Assembly (NCBI GenBank): GCA_047967505.1
Contig: CM106540.1
Source of the DNA: Dipteris shenzhenensis
Lineage: Eukaryota > Polypodiophyta > Polypodiopsida > Gleicheniales
DNA length: 64,000 bases
Reading direction: 5' to 3' (one strand)
In this document: positions 33,981 to 44,280 of the stretch, in pieces
Layout: each line of letters begins with the position of its first letter
Position numbering within the stretch: the stretch's first letter is position 1
Notes under the pieces: model-generated
Told to the model about the DNA's origin: nothing
The model's input: only the letters and a program-made list of their open reading frames with translations
Databases searched by the model: none
Made by a program: the position numbers and the translations under genes

Positions 33981-34717
33981 CTAACTAGGTAGACTCTTCA
34001 TCAGTATATCTGCAGGGTTATCATCTGTATAAACCTTGACAAGCTCTATGCGCTTGTCCTCAAGTACCTTCCTGATGAAATGGTACTTGACCTCAATGTG
34101 TTTGGTCTTTGCATGAAACACCAGATTCCGTGCTAGCTGAATAGCACTCATGGAATCACTATGCAATGTCGGTACACCTGTATGAATCCCCAAATCTCCC
34201 ACTAGCCGACCAAGCCATATAGCCTCCTTGCAACCCTCTATGGCTCTGCAACATACTCAGCCTTTTTGGTAGACAAAGCAACACACTTCTGTGCACGAGA
34301 CATCCATGACACTGTACCACCTGCAAAAGTGAACACATAACCAGAAGTGGATCTCCTACTATCCACATGCCTTGCATAGTGTGAATCTACGTACCCAAGT
34401 ACATGCATGTCTCCTCTACCAAAGCAGATGCACATCTCCTTGGTACCCTTCATGTACCTCATGATGTACGTAAGTGCCTCCCAATGCCTCTTTCCTAGAT
34501 TAGCCGTATACCCACTCACAACTCCCACTGCAAATGCAATGTCTAGTCTAGTAGCTATCATAGCATACATAAGACTCCCAACCGCTGATGCATAAGGAAC
34601 CTTGGCCATCATGGCCCTCTCCTCATCTGATTTGGGACTATCTGTATGACTCAGTTTCACATATGGAGGCAATGGAGTACTCACTGCCTTCCCCCCCTCC
34701 ATATTGAAACGTTGCAA
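33981..34717 (-). pseudogene. copia RNase H domain
   Basis: RNase H removes the RNA template during reverse transcription. The frame at 34717-34238 runs from the RT thumb (VPYASAVGSLMYAMIATRLD, the usual YxxxVGSLMY) to GYVDSHYARHVDSRRSTSGY and SWMSRAQKCVALST. After a frameshift, 34202-33981 reads VPTLHSDSMSAIQLARNLVF, the FHAKTKHIEVKYHFIR segment and DNPADILMKSLP. The canonical D-x-D-W near GYxDxDWA is changed (DSHYA), and LSTxEAEY reads KKAEY. Confidence 0.88.
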
Positions 34718-34789
34718 TACTTTTGTAACATACTCCTTCTATGAAAGACAAAGGAGTTTCCTACTCCAATCACGCGTGATGCACATACC

Positions 34790-35468
34790 AAGAATATGAC
34801 CTGCAAGTCCCAAATCCTTCATATAAAAGGCCTCATGCAACTTGGCCTTTAATGCATCTAGCTCATAAGTATTCTTGCTAGCCAATAGCATATCATCCAC
34901 ATATAGTGCCAAATTATCAAGCTATTATCCTTAGCCCTTTTAGTGTAGAGGCAGTGATCAATTTCACTCCTTCTAAATCTCTGGGTCTGAATGAAAGCAT
35001 CAAACTTCTGATACCATTCTCTAGGCGCTTGCTTAAGACTATAGAGACTCTTCTTTAGCTTGCAAATTAAATGCTCTTTGCCCTTTTCTTCAGAGCCTTC
35101 CGGATGTACCATGTAAATTTCCTCATGTAGATCCCCATGCAAGAAAGCTATCTTGACATCCATCTGCATAAGCTCCATATCTTATGTTGCCACTAGTCCA
35201 ACATGCATCTAAGTTTGGTCATCTTCACAACCGTAGAGGATATCTCATCAAAGTCCACACCCTTCTCTTGCTTGAACCCTTTAGCGACCAAATGGGCCTT
35301 GTACCTAGGCACATCATCACCTGTGACCTTCATCTTGTAGACCCATTTACATGGCAATGCTTTCTTTCCATGTGGCAAAGAAACCAAGTCCCAATTCTTA
35401 TTCTTCATAAGTGAACTCATCTCTGATTGCATAGCATACTCCCACTTGCGTTGATCCTCGCGCATCAT
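34790..35468 (-). pseudogene. copia reverse transcriptase (RVT_2)
   Basis: The minus frame at 35468-35193 gives the N-terminal part (WEYAMQSEMSSLMKNKNWDL, KWVYKMKVTGDDVPRYKAHL, VAKGFKQEKGVDFDE). After a break, 35178-34858 gives QMDVKIAFLHGDLHEEIYMV and CKLKKSLYSLKQAPREWYQK. The catalytic YVDD is still encoded at 34892-34903 but in another frame, because of a small indel just before it. With that frameshift and a stop near 35185 the enzyme cannot be made. Confidence 0.88.
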
Positions 35469-35731
35469 AGCCTCTTTGTAGCAAGAAGGCTCCCCGCAAA
35501 GTAAGCATCACATAGTCTACCCCTGGAACAAACCTATCAGGCGGTCTAGACACTCTAGATGATCTTTTCAAGGGCATTTCAGCCTATTGTTGGCTCATCA
35601 TTTCCACCAATAGATGATCCATCATCTACCCTTGATTGTATACCTGTGGGAGTACTTGGTGGTACCATTTCTTCCACATTTGGTGTATGGATAGCTTGTT
35701 GTCTATCAACATATGCAGGTGGATTCACATC

Positions 35732-36524
35732 CTAGAAAGTGATTCTCCTCATTTCCACGTCCCTCATGGATGCCTCATGCATCTTCTTCTCATTGAAGAC
35801 TACATCATGGCTGCCTACGATCTTTTTTGCTTGTGGATCCCAGAGACGATAGCTAATCTCTCCACTTTCACCATAACCCAGAAAGATGCATTTCCTAGAC
35901 TTAGGATCTAGCTTCTTTCGAAGCTTTTTTAGCACATGTGCATATGCCTCACACCCAAATATACGCAAATGAGAGTAAGAGGGCTTCTTGCCACTCCATG
36001 CCTCTTTAGGAATACCACCATCCAAACTCTTACTAGGTGATCTATTGATCACATGCACTGCAGTCTTCATTGCTTCAGTCCAAAAACCACAAGAAAGACT
36101 TGCATTGGAAAGCATGTATTGCAACCTTTCTTGAATGGTACGATTCATCTTTTTTACAACTGGATTTTGCTCTGAAATATGAGGGGATGTGAGCTCCCTC
36201 TTAATCCCATGTGTATCACAGAAATGCTAAAAGTCATGAGAGAGATACTCTCCACCATTGTCAGTTCGTAGGCATTTAAGCGTTCTACCTGACTGATTCT
36301 CAACCAAGGCCAGCCATTTCTAAAATACCTGGAACACATCACTCTTCCGAGCTATGGCATAAGCCCACACTTTCCTAGTTGCATCATCAATGAGTATCAC
36401 ATAGTATTCAGCCCCGCCTAATGACTGTGTAGGCATGGGACCACATACGTCTGAATGCACCAAATCAAGCTTTTCAAACTCTTTCTTTCCCCTTATTTTA
36501 TGGGTTGATTTAGTCTACTTCCCA
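35732..36524 (-). pseudogene. copia integrase
   Basis: The frame at 36148-35732 encodes the C-terminal part of the core and tail (MNRTIQERLQYMLSNASLSC, FWTEAMKTAVHVINRSPSKS, HLRIFGCEAYAHVLKKLRKK, RKCIFLGYGESGEISYRLWD). Upstream, in changing frames, the core shows DVCGPMP, FIDDATRKVWAY-like and DNGGEYLS segments between about 36500 and 36155. Several indels separate these frames. Confidence 0.88.
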
Positions 36525-36816
36525 GTCATGAGAGAGAGACTCTCTACCATTGTCAGTATGTAGGCATTTAAGCATTCTACCTGACCAATTTTCAGCCAAA
36601 GCCAGCCATTTCTAAATAACGTGGAACACATCGCTCTTTTGAGCTATAGCATAAGCCCAAACTTTCGTAGTTGCATCATCAATGAATGTTATATAGTATT
36701 CAGCCCCACCTAAAGACCATGTAGGCATGGGACCACATACATCTGAATGCACCAAATCAAGCTTTTCAAGCTCTTTCTTTCCCCTTCTTTTATGGGCTGA
36801 TTTAGTCTACTTCCCA
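36233..36816 (-). repeat. 292-bp tandem duplication of the integrase core
   Basis: The segment from GTCATGAGAGAG at 36233 to ACTTCCCA is repeated from 36525. The two copies are similar but not identical, so the duplication is older than the 175-bp one at 5039. Each copy covers the same part of the integrase core. Confidence 0.9.
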
Positions 36817-36821
36817 TAGAG

Positions 36822-37680
36822 CATAAGAGCATAGTTGGTGGTTGCAACCTGAATTGCTTTGCCTCTTTGAGCATTTGTCAATCTAGCTACAGGTCTGCTT
36901 TCTCTAGTAGACCAGCTTAGTTTATGTGGCTCTTCTCGAGGTGCTTTTGGTAATTCTTTTCTTCATCAACCTTTTCTGTAGATGATTGTGTAATTGGTGT
37001 GTCTATCTCTTGTGTATTTGAGGTTTTCCATTCTAATTCCTCATCAAGGATTACATCTCTAGAGATAATGACCTTTCAGTTGATGGGATCATACAACTTG
37101 TATGCTTTGGCCTCTACACTGTAGCCAACCATGATGTATTTACGTGACTTTGCATCTAATTTCCTATAATGATCATCATGTATGTGGGCATATGCTATGC
37201 AACCAAATATGTGGACATGCCCAATGCATGGCTTGTGTCCAATGAATGCTTCATAAGGTGTCATACCCTGAATCAGCTTGGTTGGAAGTTGATTAAGCAA
37301 GTAGTTTAAAGTGGCTATTGCTTCTGCCCGATACTGATTCGGAAGATGCTTCTCACTGAGCATTTCTCTAGCATTGTCTACTAAAGTACCATTCCTCCTT
37401 TCAGCTCTTGCATTCTACTACTTTTGCAAAAGTTCATGAATGTTGAAGACATGTATTCACCTCCTCTATCTGATCTCATGACTTTGATCTTTTTGCCTGT
37501 CTGGTTTTCTACCATAGATTTGAATTCTTGATATTTGGAAAAGACTTCAGATTTCTTTTAGAAAGTAGACCCAACAATATTTGCTGTAGTCGTCGATGAA
37601 AGTCAAGTAGTAAAGTGAACCATTGATGCTACGGGTCTGAGCATAACCCCATACATCTGTGTGAGTCCAAGGTCAATCCT
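36822..37680 (-). pseudogene. second copia element fragment, integrase and linker
   Basis: Frame 37363-37076 reads MLSEKHLPNQYRAEAIATLN, QLPTKLIQGMTPYEAFIGHK, HVHIFGCIAYAHIHDD and RKYIMVGYSVEAKAYKLYDP, a copia integrase of a different lineage from the neighbouring element. Upstream (37600-37380) degraded core motifs (KVMRSDRGGEYMSS-like) can be read. Downstream the acidic integrase-RT linker runs to about 36822, where it stops exactly at the join to the first element. RT and LTRs are absent. Confidence 0.82.
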
Positions 37681-38572
37681 ATAAAATAAAGATGACATTT
37701 GTTGGGAGTAGCCAAGAGGCTCTACAAGGTTGATGGATATGTGTAGGAACCAATGCTAAAAAATAATCAATATTGTGTGAATTTACATGGGTCACATGTG
37801 TGTGCAAGATTTGTGTAAAAAATCTTGAATCTGAGAGGAAGATGAGTACCAAATGTCACAAATTGTAATGAACTACCAAATGCCAAGAGTATTGAATTGG
37901 CATCATATGTGTGAATGTGTACATCGATGATAGATCCAAAGGGACTGATGTCACTGGGAACTAATCAGGTGATATGGCAATGGCTTACTTGGCTTTGGTG
38001 GAGTTCAATATCCTCTAAAGATGTGCTAGTCTATAGCTAGACTACATGTCGAAGCATTAAATGCAGCAAATGAATTTTATCTTGATTCATTTTATGTGTT
38101 GGGTCATTGTAATGGATCAAGAGGTGGCTCCAATGAAGAGGATTGCATGCTGCTAACCTATGCATACATCATAGTGCAATTGTAAGGTACTCACTATGTA
38201 GAGCATGATCTACTGATCATTTTTTGCTTTTGGATCACCTAAAAATTCCTTCTCGATAAAAATTTATGGGCATTTGCAATTTGCACCACACTATGTCTAA
38301 AGAAGGGTCAAAATGGATGATGTGGTAGTGTGTTGATGTGGCATCTGTAGATAAGGTGCCATGTGGCAAAATTGAAACATTGATAGAATCCAAGGGTCAG
38401 GTTGACTTAATCGTGGTTTGAACCTATCTGCCATTTGTTAGAGAGATAGAGTAGTGAGAGAAGATAGAAAGAGAAGCTTGAGAGAGAGCATAAGCAGGAA
38501 GACGAAGATGATGATTCAATGAGAGGTGGTAGCTAGCAGAGCTAAGTAGCAAGTAGCTACCACCATAACAGA
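37681..38572. other. intergenic stretch, no gene seen
   Basis: No protein motif is visible. The last 50 bases (38520-38570) contain the GTAGCTACC motif found near 29600-30280 and just left of 33163, so the copia halves lie in similar flanking sequence. Confidence 0.5.
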
Positions 38573-38756
38573 TGTGGGGGTTAAAGGCCACTATACCTTA
38601 ACCTCGGTTATGTACAATATTCGAACACATACATATATGGACGAAATAGAAGATTAGGGTGTTCTACACCCACTAAAAACTTGTGTGACTCTCTCTTTTG
38701 GCTCTCCCTCTCTCTAACCTTCTTCCATTATGCTTCTATTATTAAGATTTCTCAAC
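38573..38756 (+). repeat. copia 5' LTR (about 184 bp)
   Basis: It begins TGTGGGGGTTAAAGG and ends TTTCTCAAC, immediately followed by the primer-binding site. It is the same family as the minus-strand LTRs at 33163-33318 and 33728-33888 (shared AACTTGTGTGACTCTCTCTT and GGTGTTCTRCACCCAC). The final A of the usual CA end appears lost. Confidence 0.85.
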
Positions 38757-38770
38757 TGGTATTGGAGCAC
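38757..38770 (+). promoter_or_regulatory. primer-binding site, initiator methionine tRNA
   Basis: TGGTATTGGAGCAC directly after the LTR end, a variant of the copia TGGTATCAGAGC site with two changes. Confidence 0.8.
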
Positions 38771-39386
38771 AGGTGTTCTAGCTGAGCTCGGGTGTGAGCT
38801 CGAAGTCTGCTACTATTGCTTTGTAGGAAGAAGGAGAAGCTATGTTGGGTGACTTTATCTGCATCCTGATGTGCAAAGACCTTGTAGAAACCTTTGGAAA
38901 GTTCTCTGAGTGGTTTTTTACAAGCCAGCACAAGTGGTTTTGGAGGCAAAAGAATGTCTATTTTAGACCTAAGAGTCTTGTGATGAAGATATCTTTCTAT
39001 AGAAGCTGAATCTAGCCCTGAGATCAAAAGCAAATTTGTAGAATACTTTGAGTACTTTTTTGGTTTTACATCTCTGTCATCCAAGTTTTCAATGAAAAGT
39101 TATAGCTCCTACAAAAAGTGATAAAATTCAATTTCCTCCACAGATTTCGTGTTGGATCTCCATATCCAGGCCACCATTTGCAGTTCAGACACTCCCAGTG
39201 GATTCAGAGCAGTCCAAAACTTCTACCTGTGAAGCTGCTTCCGATTCCATGAACTTCTACCTCCATAAAGCTGTGGTGAAGCTATGTCTACTCCAATATA
39301 TTCATTTCATCATTTCTTGTGTGGGTGGGATCTCAACATCCGGTCCTCCATTTGCAAAGTTGTCTATCCCGTTGGGATCCGGGACT

Positions 39387-39760
39387 TGTTGAGAGTTGTG
39401 GTGCGATGAGCGTTTATAGAGAAAAGGTATGAGTAAAGGGCAAGCTACCACATGGCATGGAGGAGATATCCCACGTGAGCAAGCATATGGATGTAAGTAC
39501 CCTCACCTATAAAAGGGAGGTTCATTTGAAGTAATATCAATCAAGGACTTTGCACTATCTCAAGATTCTCTTTATGAGTCCAAGCTAATCTATCTTGGAA
39601 CCTAATTGACTTGAGGCACATGTCATGATTCTCAAGATTCTCTTTATGAGTCCAAGCTAATCTATCTTGGAACCTAATTGCACTCTCTTCATCATGTTTC
39701 CACATAGGTTCCATCCACCTTAGAGTGCTCCATAGATCCTGAGGCACACATGTTTTCTCA
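39387..39760 (+). repeat. 5' LTR of the nested element (374 bp, with internal duplication)
   Basis: It starts TGTTGAGAGTTGTGG and ends TGTTTTCTCA. A 51-bp block (CTCAAGATTCTCTTTATGAG...) is present twice, at 39558 and 39630 (period 72), whereas the 3' LTR has it once. That accounts for the length difference. A TATA-like CTATAAAAGG lies at about 39509-39518. Confidence 0.92.
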
Positions 39761-39774
39761 TGGTATCAAAGCAT
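39761..39774 (+). promoter_or_regulatory. primer-binding site, initiator methionine tRNA
   Basis: TGGTATCAAAGCAT immediately follows the LTR; it differs from the canonical copia site by one base. Confidence 0.88.
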
Positions 39775-41635
39775 AGGTATAGCTCTCCTAGTTTAGCTCA
39801 TTAGTAGTTCACTAGGATTGCTCCCATTCCTAGATTAGTTGTAGGCATGTCTTAGGGACTCATGTTTTTTCTCCTAGGTTAGTTTTAGTTTTAGATTAAG
39901 AACAAATTTTCATCCCTTGAGAGAGAAAATTTCCGTCCATCCATTTCATGAGAGATTCATTGTGAGCTTGAGTGTTCCTTATTCTGTGAGAGCAAGAGAG
40001 TCCCTTGAGTAGTTTCTTTGTGAGGATCCATGTGAGGAGAGATTTGAAAGGTTTGAGAAAGAGAGCCCGAAGCTCTACCTACACCATCTTTGAGAGGTTC
40101 TGAGTAGAAAGAGAGGTCCAAAGACCCCATCTCCACACAACTTCATAGGGATTTGTAGCCTCTCTTTCCCTATCACTCGAATTATAAGGGAAGAAGAGCA
40201 CTCTCTCTACAGCCCAACCTTAGTTGCAAAGAGGAGTTCAAGGACTCCTATGACATACACAGCCGGCCTTCTCCAACAGAGCTTCAAGCTTCCTAAAGCA
40301 ATTACCTCTCCTTGCAAGCCATCTGCCTCTCCAAATGACCTACAAGCGGACTCTACAATGAAGGGCACTCATGAACAGCCACCATAAGCCCAAGCTTGAA
40401 TAGCCTTGTAGCAACTAGACTGCTCACGGGCAATGCTCCAGAGGGTCATGACTCTAGCTTGGGCAAAATAGTAGCTACGATAGCTGAGACGGGCCTCCGT
40501 ACAATGAGCAAATTCTTCAACGCAACAACAACTAGCCACCTCCATCAACACACCACAATGGAGTAGCCATCCTACAGCAACTAGTCTCCAAGCCTCCTTC
40601 GACGAAGCTTCTCCAACGACCTTCAAAGGCTCTATGACACTAAGCGGGTGCTCCACTTCCTACCGGCCAGCAATGCCTCACCCCATTGTTGCTCCTGAAG
40701 CCTAAAGGACTCAGCAGCTCTACAACATCTGAAATCCGACTGGCCTTCTTCAACGCCGATTCCCCACCTTGACCTCCAAGCTCCACCGGCCGACCAGCCT
40801 TACGGCTCTACATGCAAAAGCTTCAAAGCTTCTTATCCTAAGGTATAGACCTTAGGACACGTGGCTGCAAATTTAAAAAAAAAAAGAGACACGTGGTAGA
40901 TAAGTGTAGTTAAGCTAAGTATGGTTAGGTTCAGCTGCCTGGGTTAGTTGAACCATGGTAAGATTTGTGTAAATCTTGGGTTAACCAAGTTGGGTTTAAA
41001 GATTGCCACATGGCACAGTGCCACCTAAGCACAGTATGGAATTCAGCATGTGAATCCCTGTGCCACATCAACAAGGCCCCCTCTTCTTCATAGAAACTTC
41101 AACAAGCCATAACTTGCAATCCAGGAGGAATTTGCACATGCTCCAAAAAGGAAAAGTGATCGCCTCTTTAAGCTCTACGCGTTGTCAAATTAGAATCATT
41201 GTATGCAATTAGACACTGCCAATATTGAAAGAAATCAATTGGTAAGACCTTTGTAACAAATGGAAAAGCAAAGCATGAATGCACACATCATTGTCATAAG
41301 CATGCCAAAAGCACAAGTGCATGAGATGACCATAGCATGAAGCATGGCATCCACACATAAAGCATCAAGGCACAACAAAGCATCATGCATGAAGCTACAC
41401 AAGGAAGAAGATTACAAATTCAAGAACCAACAGGTCAACTACGTGGAGTCATCATCAAGCCATGAGCCAAAACATGACATCAATGGAATATATTGAGAAA
41501 CAAATACCTTACCAACCTTGCTTATGTTTTGTAAATCAAGCCTGACTACATGTAGGCACCCAGGGAAGGATTTGATCTTGTAACTCACATCTGACCACCT
41601 TGCAGTAGTCAAAGTATTATGACACCAAGGGGAGG

Positions 41636-41960
41636 TCTTGAGAGTTGTGGTGCCATGAGCATTTGTAGAGCAAAGGTATGAGTAAAGGGCAAGCTGCCAC
41701 ATGGCATGGAGGAGATATCCCACATGTGAGCAAGCATATGGATGTAAGTATCCTCACCTATAAAAGGGAGGTTCATTTGAAATAATATCAATCAAGCACT
41801 TTGCACTATCTCAAGATTCTCTTTATGAGTCCAAGCTAATCTATCTTGGAACCTAATTGACTTGAGGTACATGTCATGAGCACTCTCTTCATCATGTTTC
41901 CACATAGGTTCCATCCACCTTAGAGTGCTCCATAGATCCTGAGGCACACATGTTTTCTTA
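41636..41960 (+). repeat. 3' LTR of the nested element (325 bp)
   Basis: It starts TCTTGAGAGTTGTGG (TG changed to TC) right after AAGGGGAGG and ends TGTTTTCTTA (CA changed to TA). It is highly similar to 39387-39760 apart from the missing 51-bp duplicate and a few substitutions. A TATA-like CTATAAAAGG lies at about 41758-41767. Confidence 0.92.
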
Positions 41961-42854
41961 GGACTGACTACCTGAGACATCTGTCTACAAAGCTGCTTTC
42001 CATTCCATCAAGTATCGAGGGAGTTGTGCTTCATTTGTTTTTCATTGTCTCTTTGAAGGAAATTTCTCAAAGTTTCCAAGACATTCTCATTAATTGCATG
42101 TGGCATTTTGCCTAAGGATAAGTATCTTAAGGTTATTTTGCAAGTAAATGCAAGGGTTGACTAGCTCTTACTCGTTTCAGAGTTGTGGCAGAAGAGATAT
42201 ATTTGCAGATTGTCTTGTTGAGTTCGATTATGCAGTGACGCCCATGTTTTGAGACATTGTAGGTTCTATTTTCACTAATGGTCATTGCCATGGGGCCGTG
42301 ATTTCTTGGATATACCTTATGCAGGTCACTCTGGTTGCAATCTGATCGATGTGCGCTCATTTGTGATTTGCATAGGGTTGCAGTGGATGCTTTACAGCCA
42401 TTTGGATGCATTACGATCCTTGTTGGATGCGCTGATATGCCTAGATTGCCTTGTGGGATGTTTTATTGATGTACATTTAGCACACAGATGCTATTTTATG
42501 CTGAGGGACAGCTTTGACACATTGGAGTTGATGCACTCATAGTGTTATGCTCTCTTGGATGAGACATTATTGATGCTTATGCCCATGGACGGTGTTTATA
42601 CTTGAGGCATTTGGCTCTTATTGGCATTGGGTTTGCCATTGTTTTGTCATTGTGGGTTGACATTTTCTTTTGGGCCAGATTTTCTCATATGGATGCATAG
42701 TATATGCACATGAGTCAGATGCATTTTAATGCTTTGAGCCTTGAGTTTTGGTGACACTATCCTTCATTAAGGCAGACATATTGGGTGCACCTAGTATTTG
42801 GTATGATTTCTCTCTTGCAAGTACTAGCATTTGGGATTTTGTTTCATTTGCATC

Positions 42855-43640
42855 ATGGCATCCTCTTCCATGTCTGAAAAGGAGTTTTTTAGCATTAAAA
42901 GTTTGATGGGACAAACTTTTGTTTGTGGAAAGAATAGATAAGAGATGTGCTTATTTAAAATAAGCAAATTAAACCCTTGGCAGGGATTGAAGCTAAGCCT
43001 GCAATTATGTATGAGGATGATTGGAATGAGTTGGATGCATTAGCAAAGTCTCCTGTTAGACTTTATCTTTGCAAAGTTAGTTTATTTCACAATAGTAAAT
43101 GAGTAGACTACGGAATATTTATGGAAGAAATTATGTGCCACTTATGAGAAGGAAACTGCTTCTAATAAAGTTTACCCCATGAAGAGGTTGTTTGAGCTGC
43201 AGATGAAGGAAGGGGTCTCCATTGCTTCTCACTTTAATGAATTTATTATTATTTTCAGCCAACTTCATGCTCAAAAGATGAGTTTTGATGCGGAGACTAA
43301 GGCAATATTCCTCTTATGTTCATTGCCATCCTCATGGGATGCCTTCTGTACAGTTGTCAGTATCTTTGTGCCTAGTGGAGTACTAAATTTTGATGATGTT
43401 ATGGGTAGTTTGTTAGCCGAGGTGATTAGACGAAAGTCTATGGATGGCAACAAGCAAGTTTGTAGCCTTAAATGTGCAAAGGGGTAGATCACAGTTCAAG
43501 GGGAAGTCCCAAGTAAGAGGAAAGACTTGTAGCAAATCTAGGGCATGGAACATTGAGTGTTCCACTATGGCAAGAAGGACCACATAAAAAAGGATTGCTA
43601 CAAGCTAAAAAGAGAGCAAAAGGATAAGAAAAAGAATGCA
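42855..43640 (+). pseudogene. copia gag of the 5' half
   Basis: It starts MASSSMSEKEFFSIKSLMGQ at the ATG near 42857, followed by a stop and several frame changes (the segments DDWNELDALAKSPVRLYL and LWKKLCATYEKETASNKVYP can be read). It is then open at 43179-43487 (MKRLFELQMKEGVSIASHFN, AIFLLCSLPSSWDAFCTVVS, LLAEVIRRKSMDGNK). The zinc knuckle at about 43557-43604 reads FHYGKKDHIKKDCYKLKR, with the first two cysteines replaced by Val and Tyr. It is dead. Confidence 0.85.
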
Positions 43641-43750
43641 AATTGGGGCACAAATAAGAAGGAAGAGAGTCCAAGAGAGGACAAAGGAAAGATGAAGATC
43701 GAGGAGATTAATGCAGTCACACAGATGATAGTGACAATGAGATTCTCTTC

Positions 43751-44280
43751 ATGTCTAGTCTACCTACAGACTTGCTTATCACTTCAGATGATGCATATTC
43801 CCAAGATTGGATTTTGGATTTTGGTGCTTCATTCCATGTTGCTTCCCATAGGAAATGGTTTTCCACTTATGACAGTGGAAAGACACGTTGTGTACATCTT
43901 GGAAATAACTATGCATGTGACATAAAGTTTTCTTTTGCAAATGGGTGTGCATTTGTTTTGAAAAATGTGAGACATGTGCCTAAGCTAATCAAGATTTCCA
44001 TTTTAGTGGGTCAGCTAGATGATGTTGGTTTTTAGACCACTTTTGGCTTTCAGAGTTGGAAAATTCAAAAGGGCTCTATAGTTTTTTCTAGGGGTGTCAA
44101 GTGTGGGACTTTGTATCCCTTACATGTATCAAGGGTGTCTAATCATGTTGTTGCAATACCCAACTAGTTAAGTACTTCTTTGTGGCATTGCAGATTGGGG
44201 CACATGAGCCAAAATGAAATGAAACTCTTATGCCGTTCGGGTTATGTATTGCATTTGAGTTTTTCAGACTTTGAATTTTT
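43751..44280 (+). pseudogene. copia aspartic protease and GAG-pre-integrase segment
   Basis: The frame at 43751-44035 reads QDWILDFGASFHVASHRKWF, so the catalytic DSGAS is DFGAS, then GNNYACDIKFSFANGCAFVL, NVRHVPKLIKISILVGQLDD. After a stop comes LWHCRLGHMSQNEMKLLCRS, the pre-integrase LWHxRLGHxS signature. The match ends after SDFEF near 44280, right before the Cys-x-x-Cys that normally precedes the integrase core. Confidence 0.88.

Larger units (their letters stand above)
33163..36821 (-). mobile_element. Ty1/copia element, 3' half (integrase-RT-RNase H-LTR)
   Basis: Read on the minus strand, the half starts abruptly at 36821 just before the integrase core. It continues through integrase, reverse transcriptase (YVDD) and RNase H, and ends in LTR sequence at 33163. 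Gag, protease and the 5' LTR are absent. Two internal tandem duplications are present: the integrase segment (36233-36524 and 36525-36816) and the RNase H end plus LTR (33163-33727 and 33728-about 34310). The missing first half of the same family lies on the + strand at 38573-44280. Confidence 0.85.
39382..41965 (+). mobile_element. complete non-autonomous LTR retrotransposon, 2574 bp, with GGACT target-site duplication
   Basis: The element proper is 39387-41960: 5' LTR 39387-39760, primer-binding site 39761-39774, an 1.87-kb interior, a polypurine stretch near 41625-41635 (AAGGGGAGG) and 3' LTR 41636-41960. The five bases before it (39382-39386) and after it (41961-41965) are both GGACT, a perfect target-site duplication. 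It inserted into the leader of the older copia half. The interior has no gag or pol motif and only stop-rich frames (longest minus 40369-40656), so it must have used another element's proteins. The size fits between classic TRIM and LARD elements. Confidence 0.93.
38573..44280 (+). mobile_element. Ty1/copia element, 5' half (LTR-gag-protease-pre-integrase), split by a nested element
   Basis: The + strand order is LTR (38573-38756), primer-binding site (38757-38770) and leader, which is interrupted by a complete nested LTR element (39387-41960). It then continues with the rest of the leader, gag (about 42855-43640), protease (43790-44035) and the GAG-pre-integrase segment, ending abruptly near 44280. 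Integrase, RT, RNase H and the 3' LTR are missing here. Its LTR resembles those of the minus-strand half at 33163-36821, which carries exactly the missing domains. Confidence 0.85.

Noticed and set aside
38752-39084. Minus frame of 110 codons over the copia leader
   Set aside because: It crosses the primer-binding site and leader antisense to the element and has no known domain.
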